64,000 nucleotides of DNA, from the NCBI RefSeq assembly GCF_000212415.1, contig NC_015500.1:620001-684000 (forward strand), read 5' to 3'. Position numbers and translations under genes: made by a program. A model generated the notes under the pieces. It searched no databases. It was not told the DNA's origin and saw nothing but the letters and a program-made list of their open reading frames with translations. The DNA is from Treponema brennaborense DSM 12168 (GTDB lineage: Bacteria; Spirochaetota; Spirochaetia; Treponematales; Treponemataceae). Within the stretch, counting starts at the first letter, position 1; each line of letters starts with the position of its first letter. This document shows, piece after piece, positions 61,776 through 64,000 of the stretch.

Positions 61776-63824
61776 ATGGCTTTCGTTCAATTTTCAAAAG
61801 TATCGCTCGCGTTCGGCGACCGCGATATTCTTAAAAAAGTTTCGGTAAATCTTGCGGCGGGGAGTAAAGCCGCGCTGACCGGTGCGAACGGGTCGGGCAA
61901 GTCGACGCTGATGAAAATAATGGCCGGCCTCATTTTGCCCGACAGCGGTGAACGTATCGCGCAGAAAGACGCCCGCGTTGCGTATCTGCCGCAGTCCGGC
62001 ATCGTGCATTCGGGATGTTCTCTGCGTGAAGAAGCCGATCGCGCGTTCGAATACGGTTACGCGCTGCAGCGCGAGCTTGAAGCGGTCGGCGACGCGCTTC
62101 AGGCGAATCCGGCGAATCCGGCGCCGCTGCTTGAACGGCATCACGAGATTTCAACCAAATTGGAAGAATCCGGCTGGTATCGGCGCGAAGCGTTCGCCGA
62201 ACAAGTGCTGCTCGGTTTGGGATTTTCCGCGAGCGATCTGGATCGGCAGGTGGAAGAATTTTCCGGCGGATGGCAGATGCGCGTCGCCCTCGCAAAAGCG
62301 CTGATGCAGGGGCCGGATATCCTGCTGCTCGACGAACCGACGAACTATCTCGATCTTGAAGCGCGCAATTGGCTCGAACAGTTTCTGCTCAATTTTAAAG
62401 GCGGATTCCTTTTGGTAAGTCACGACCGGTATTTTCTGGACGTTACGATCACGGAAGTATACGAACTGTTCAACGGCGATCTGCATCGGTATCCGGGCAA
62501 TTATACGCATTACGAACAGGTGCGGCAGGTCGAACTCGAATCGCTGATTGCGAACTATAATCAGCAGCAGGAAGAAATCCGTAAACTGGAAGATTTTATC
62601 CGCCGCTTCGGTGCGAAGGCGACGAAGGCCGCTCAGGCGCAGGAACGGCAGAAAATGCTGGACAAGGTGCTCGCGCAGAAAATAGAAATACCCGAATCCC
62701 TGAAGAAAATCCGGTTTTCGTTTCCTCCGGCGCCGCATTCGGGGCGTTTGGTGCTGACGCTGGAACAGATAGGCAAGTCGTACGACGGCGTGCGCCGCGT
62801 TATAGAAAATCTGGATCTGGTGGTGGAAAACGGAGAGCGGCTCGTAGTCGCCGGGCGCAACGGGTCGGGTAAATCGACACTGCTGCGGATTTTGGCTGCG
62901 CAGGATGCCTCTTTTGCCGGGACGGTCAAAACCGGCGCGGGCGTCGCCGTCGGGTACTTTTCACAGGACAGCGCCGAAACGATCACCGGCGCGCAGTCGG
63001 TGCTCGACTACATCGAGCAGGACGCGCCGCTCGAATTGATTCCGAAGCTCCGCGACATGCTGGGCGCGTTTCTGTTCCGCGGAGATGATGTTTTTAAGTC
63101 GCTGAACGTCCTGTCCGGCGGTGAAAAAAGCCGTCTGGCGCTGCTGCGGCTGCTGCTCAGGCCGGTCAATCTGCTGATTCTCGACGAACCGACGAACCAT
63201 TTGGATCTGCATTCAAAAGACGTATTGCTCGGAGCACTCAAGGATTTCGGGGGAACGGTCGTGTTCGTTTCTCACGACCGCGGATTTATCGAGTCGCTCG
63301 CGACGCGGGTGCTCGAACTGACGCCGCCGGTAAACGGTGCGCCGCCGCGCTACCGCGTGTTTCCCGGTTCGTACGCGTACTATTTGGACAGGCTCGCAGC
63401 CGAAGCGGCGGGAGCCGTACCGGGCGCAGGCGGATGCGGGGCCGGTTCTGCGGGAGTTTCTGTGCGAGGTTCGGCGCTTACCGGTTCCGCCGCCGCGTCT
63501 TCAAGCGGCAGCACTTCAATCGCCGGCGCTTCAATCGGCGACGCGGCGTCCCGTTCAAACGAATCGTCGGGTGCGCAGCGGTATGAAGAACAGAAACGGC
63601 TCAAAAACGAACGCCGTCGTCTTGAGCGCGAAGAGGAACGTCTTATGGAAGAAATTGCCGCTGCGGAAGAAGATAAAGCGGCGCTTGAAGCGCGCCTTGC
63701 CGAGCCTGCCGTATACAGCGACGCGGCGGAGTGCCGTGCCGTTCAGCAGCTGATAGAAAACGCCGGGCACCGTATTGAAGAACTCAGCGCCGCCTGGGAA
63801 GCCGTTTCCGCCCAGCTGGCGTAA
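61776..63824 (+). CDS. ABC-F family ATPase
   Basis: The 682-residue soluble protein has two ABC modules (GANGSGKSTLMKIMAG, EFSGGWQMRVALAKAL, LLLDEPTNYLDLEARNWLE; GRNGSGKSTLLRILA, LSGGEKSRLALLRLLL, LILDEPTNHLDLHSKD). An ABC-F linker with RRFGAKATKAAQAQERQKMLDK lies between, and a C-terminal coiled coil follows. No membrane segment. Such proteins act on ribosome-bound tRNA. A Gly/Ser/Ala-rich stretch of about 55 residues separates the second ABC from the coiled coil and is unlike usual members. TAGGAA precedes the ATG. Confidence 0.93.
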   Translation: MAFVQFSKVSLAFGDRDILKKVSVNLAAGSKAALTGANGSGKSTLMKIMAGLILPDSGERIAQKDARVAYLPQSGIVHSGCSLREEADRAFEYGYALQRELEAVGDALQANPANPAPLLERHHEISTKLEESGWYRREAFAEQVLLGLGFSASDLDRQVEEFSGGWQMRVALAKALMQGPDILLLDEPTNYLDLEARNWLEQFLLNFKGGFLLVSHDRYFLDVTITEVYELFNGDLHRYPGNYTHYEQVRQVELESLIANYNQQQEEIRKLEDFIRRFGAKATKAAQAQERQKMLDKVLAQKIEIPESLKKIRFSFPPAPHSGRLVLTLEQIGKSYDGVRRVIENLDLVVENGERLVVAGRNGSGKSTLLRILAAQDASFAGTVKTGAGVAVGYFSQDSAETITGAQSVLDYIEQDAPLELIPKLRDMLGAFLFRGDDVFKSLNVLSGGEKSRLALLRLLLRPVNLLILDEPTNHLDLHSKDVLLGALKDFGGTVVFVSHDRGFIESLATRVLELTPPVNGAPPRYRVFPGSYAYYLDRLAAEAAGAVPGAGGCGAGSAGVSVRGSALTGSAAASSSGSTSIAGASIGDAASRSNESSGAQRYEEQKRLKNERRRLEREEERLMEEIAAAEEDKAALEARLAEPAVYSDAAECRAVQQLIENAGHRIEELSAAWEAVSAQLA

Positions 63825-63826
63825 CG

Positions 63827-63886
63827 GCGGTAGCGGCTGGCAATCTGCAGTAGCTGCTGACAATCTGCGGTAGCGGCTGACGATCG
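63827..63886. repeat. 20-bp tandem triplication after the ABC-F stop codon
   Basis: Three 20-bp units (63827, 63847, 63867) of the type GCGGTAGCGGCTGACAATCT begin two bases after the stop. A weak CGCCG/CGGCG hairpin with TTTGTTTTT follows at 63885-63930. Confidence 0.88.
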
Positions 63887-63930
63887 CCGTTATGCACCGG
63901 TTCCGCCGTTCGGCATCGGCGTTTGTTTTT

Positions 63931-63999
63931 CTAATCGAGCGTGAGCGCTATAAAATCCGAATAATACGTGTTCTGCTGCAAATCGGTCGCGGTAAAGCA
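63931..63999 (-). CDS. 3' end of an unidentified minus-strand gene
   Basis: From the window edge a minus-strand frame is open for 22 codons with the codon bias of its neighbours and ends in TAG at 63931-63933. The C-terminus reads ...TYYSDFIALTLD. Too little is visible to name it, and it could be chance. Confidence 0.4.
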   Translation of the reverse strand, partial: CFTATDLQQNTYYSDFIALTLD

Positions 64000-64000
64000 G

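Overview
The window (64 kb, roughly 53% GC by eye) reads as chromosome of a spirochaete of the genus Treponema. Pointers are spirochaete-style relaxed lipoboxes, a LolA/lipoprotein outlook, several MCP-type chemoreceptors, acidic-repeat and SUMF1-like lipoproteins, and the general gene complement. A relative of T. brennaborense is my guess for the species, but the sequence alone does not prove it. I recognise no rRNA, tRNA, prophage, transposase or CRISPR array.

Layout. 1-7.4 kb: end of ftsH, a MATE exporter, an ACT-domain protein, dGTPase, a large beta-propeller-like lipoprotein, and cysK behind a promoter overlapped by a perfect inverted repeat. 7.5-14.2 kb: a chemoreceptor whose upstream region carries an 11-G tract, an AlkD-like glycosylase, then clpS-clpA-aat, a complete N-degron module. 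14.3-16.5 kb: lrgA-lrgB coupled by ATGA overlaps to an orphan D12-class DNA adenine methylase. 16.7-21.4 kb: gdhA, a cytosolic MCP/Cache protein, metY, a PHP phosphatase. 21.4-25.2 kb: DUF1622, thioesterase, and a membrane sensor-like protein with long acidic in-frame repeats. 25.2-28.5 kb: hflX, a FliL-like protein, and an ECF sigma / zinc anti-sigma pair. 28.6-34.2 kb: lolA-rodZ-rimO-uvrD on the minus strand. 34.4-38.6 kb: adenine deaminase and a two-component pair interrupted by an opposite-strand membrane-protein gene. 38.7-42.3 kb: two SUMF1-like proteins and a CBS/PP2C phosphatase, followed by a terminator and four 43-bp terminator-like repeats. 42.7-52.1 kb: a seven-gene sugar locus (periplasmic sensor, YesM-type kinase, YesN-type regulator, a second binding lipoprotein, and a ChvE-GguA-GguB-like ABC importer). 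52.3-57.4 kb: an AraC/GyrI-like regulator and an ECF importer with a SAM-hydrolysing DUF62 enzyme. 57.6-64 kb: purH, mraY, an SH3 lipoprotein, an ABC-F ATPase.

Three genome-wide habits stand out. First, at least nine genes lack a Shine-Dalgarno sequence but have a good -10 hexamer ending 5-7 nt before the ATG, which predicts leaderless mRNAs. Second, short tandem duplications (18-49 bp periods) lie at or just after many stop codons. Third, several housekeeping proteins carry Ser/Ala/Gly- or Glu-rich inserts in linkers (ClpA, RimO, PurH, ABC-F, a response regulator), apparently from the same kind of tandem expansion.

Protein assignments rest on motif recognition from family knowledge; no database search was run.
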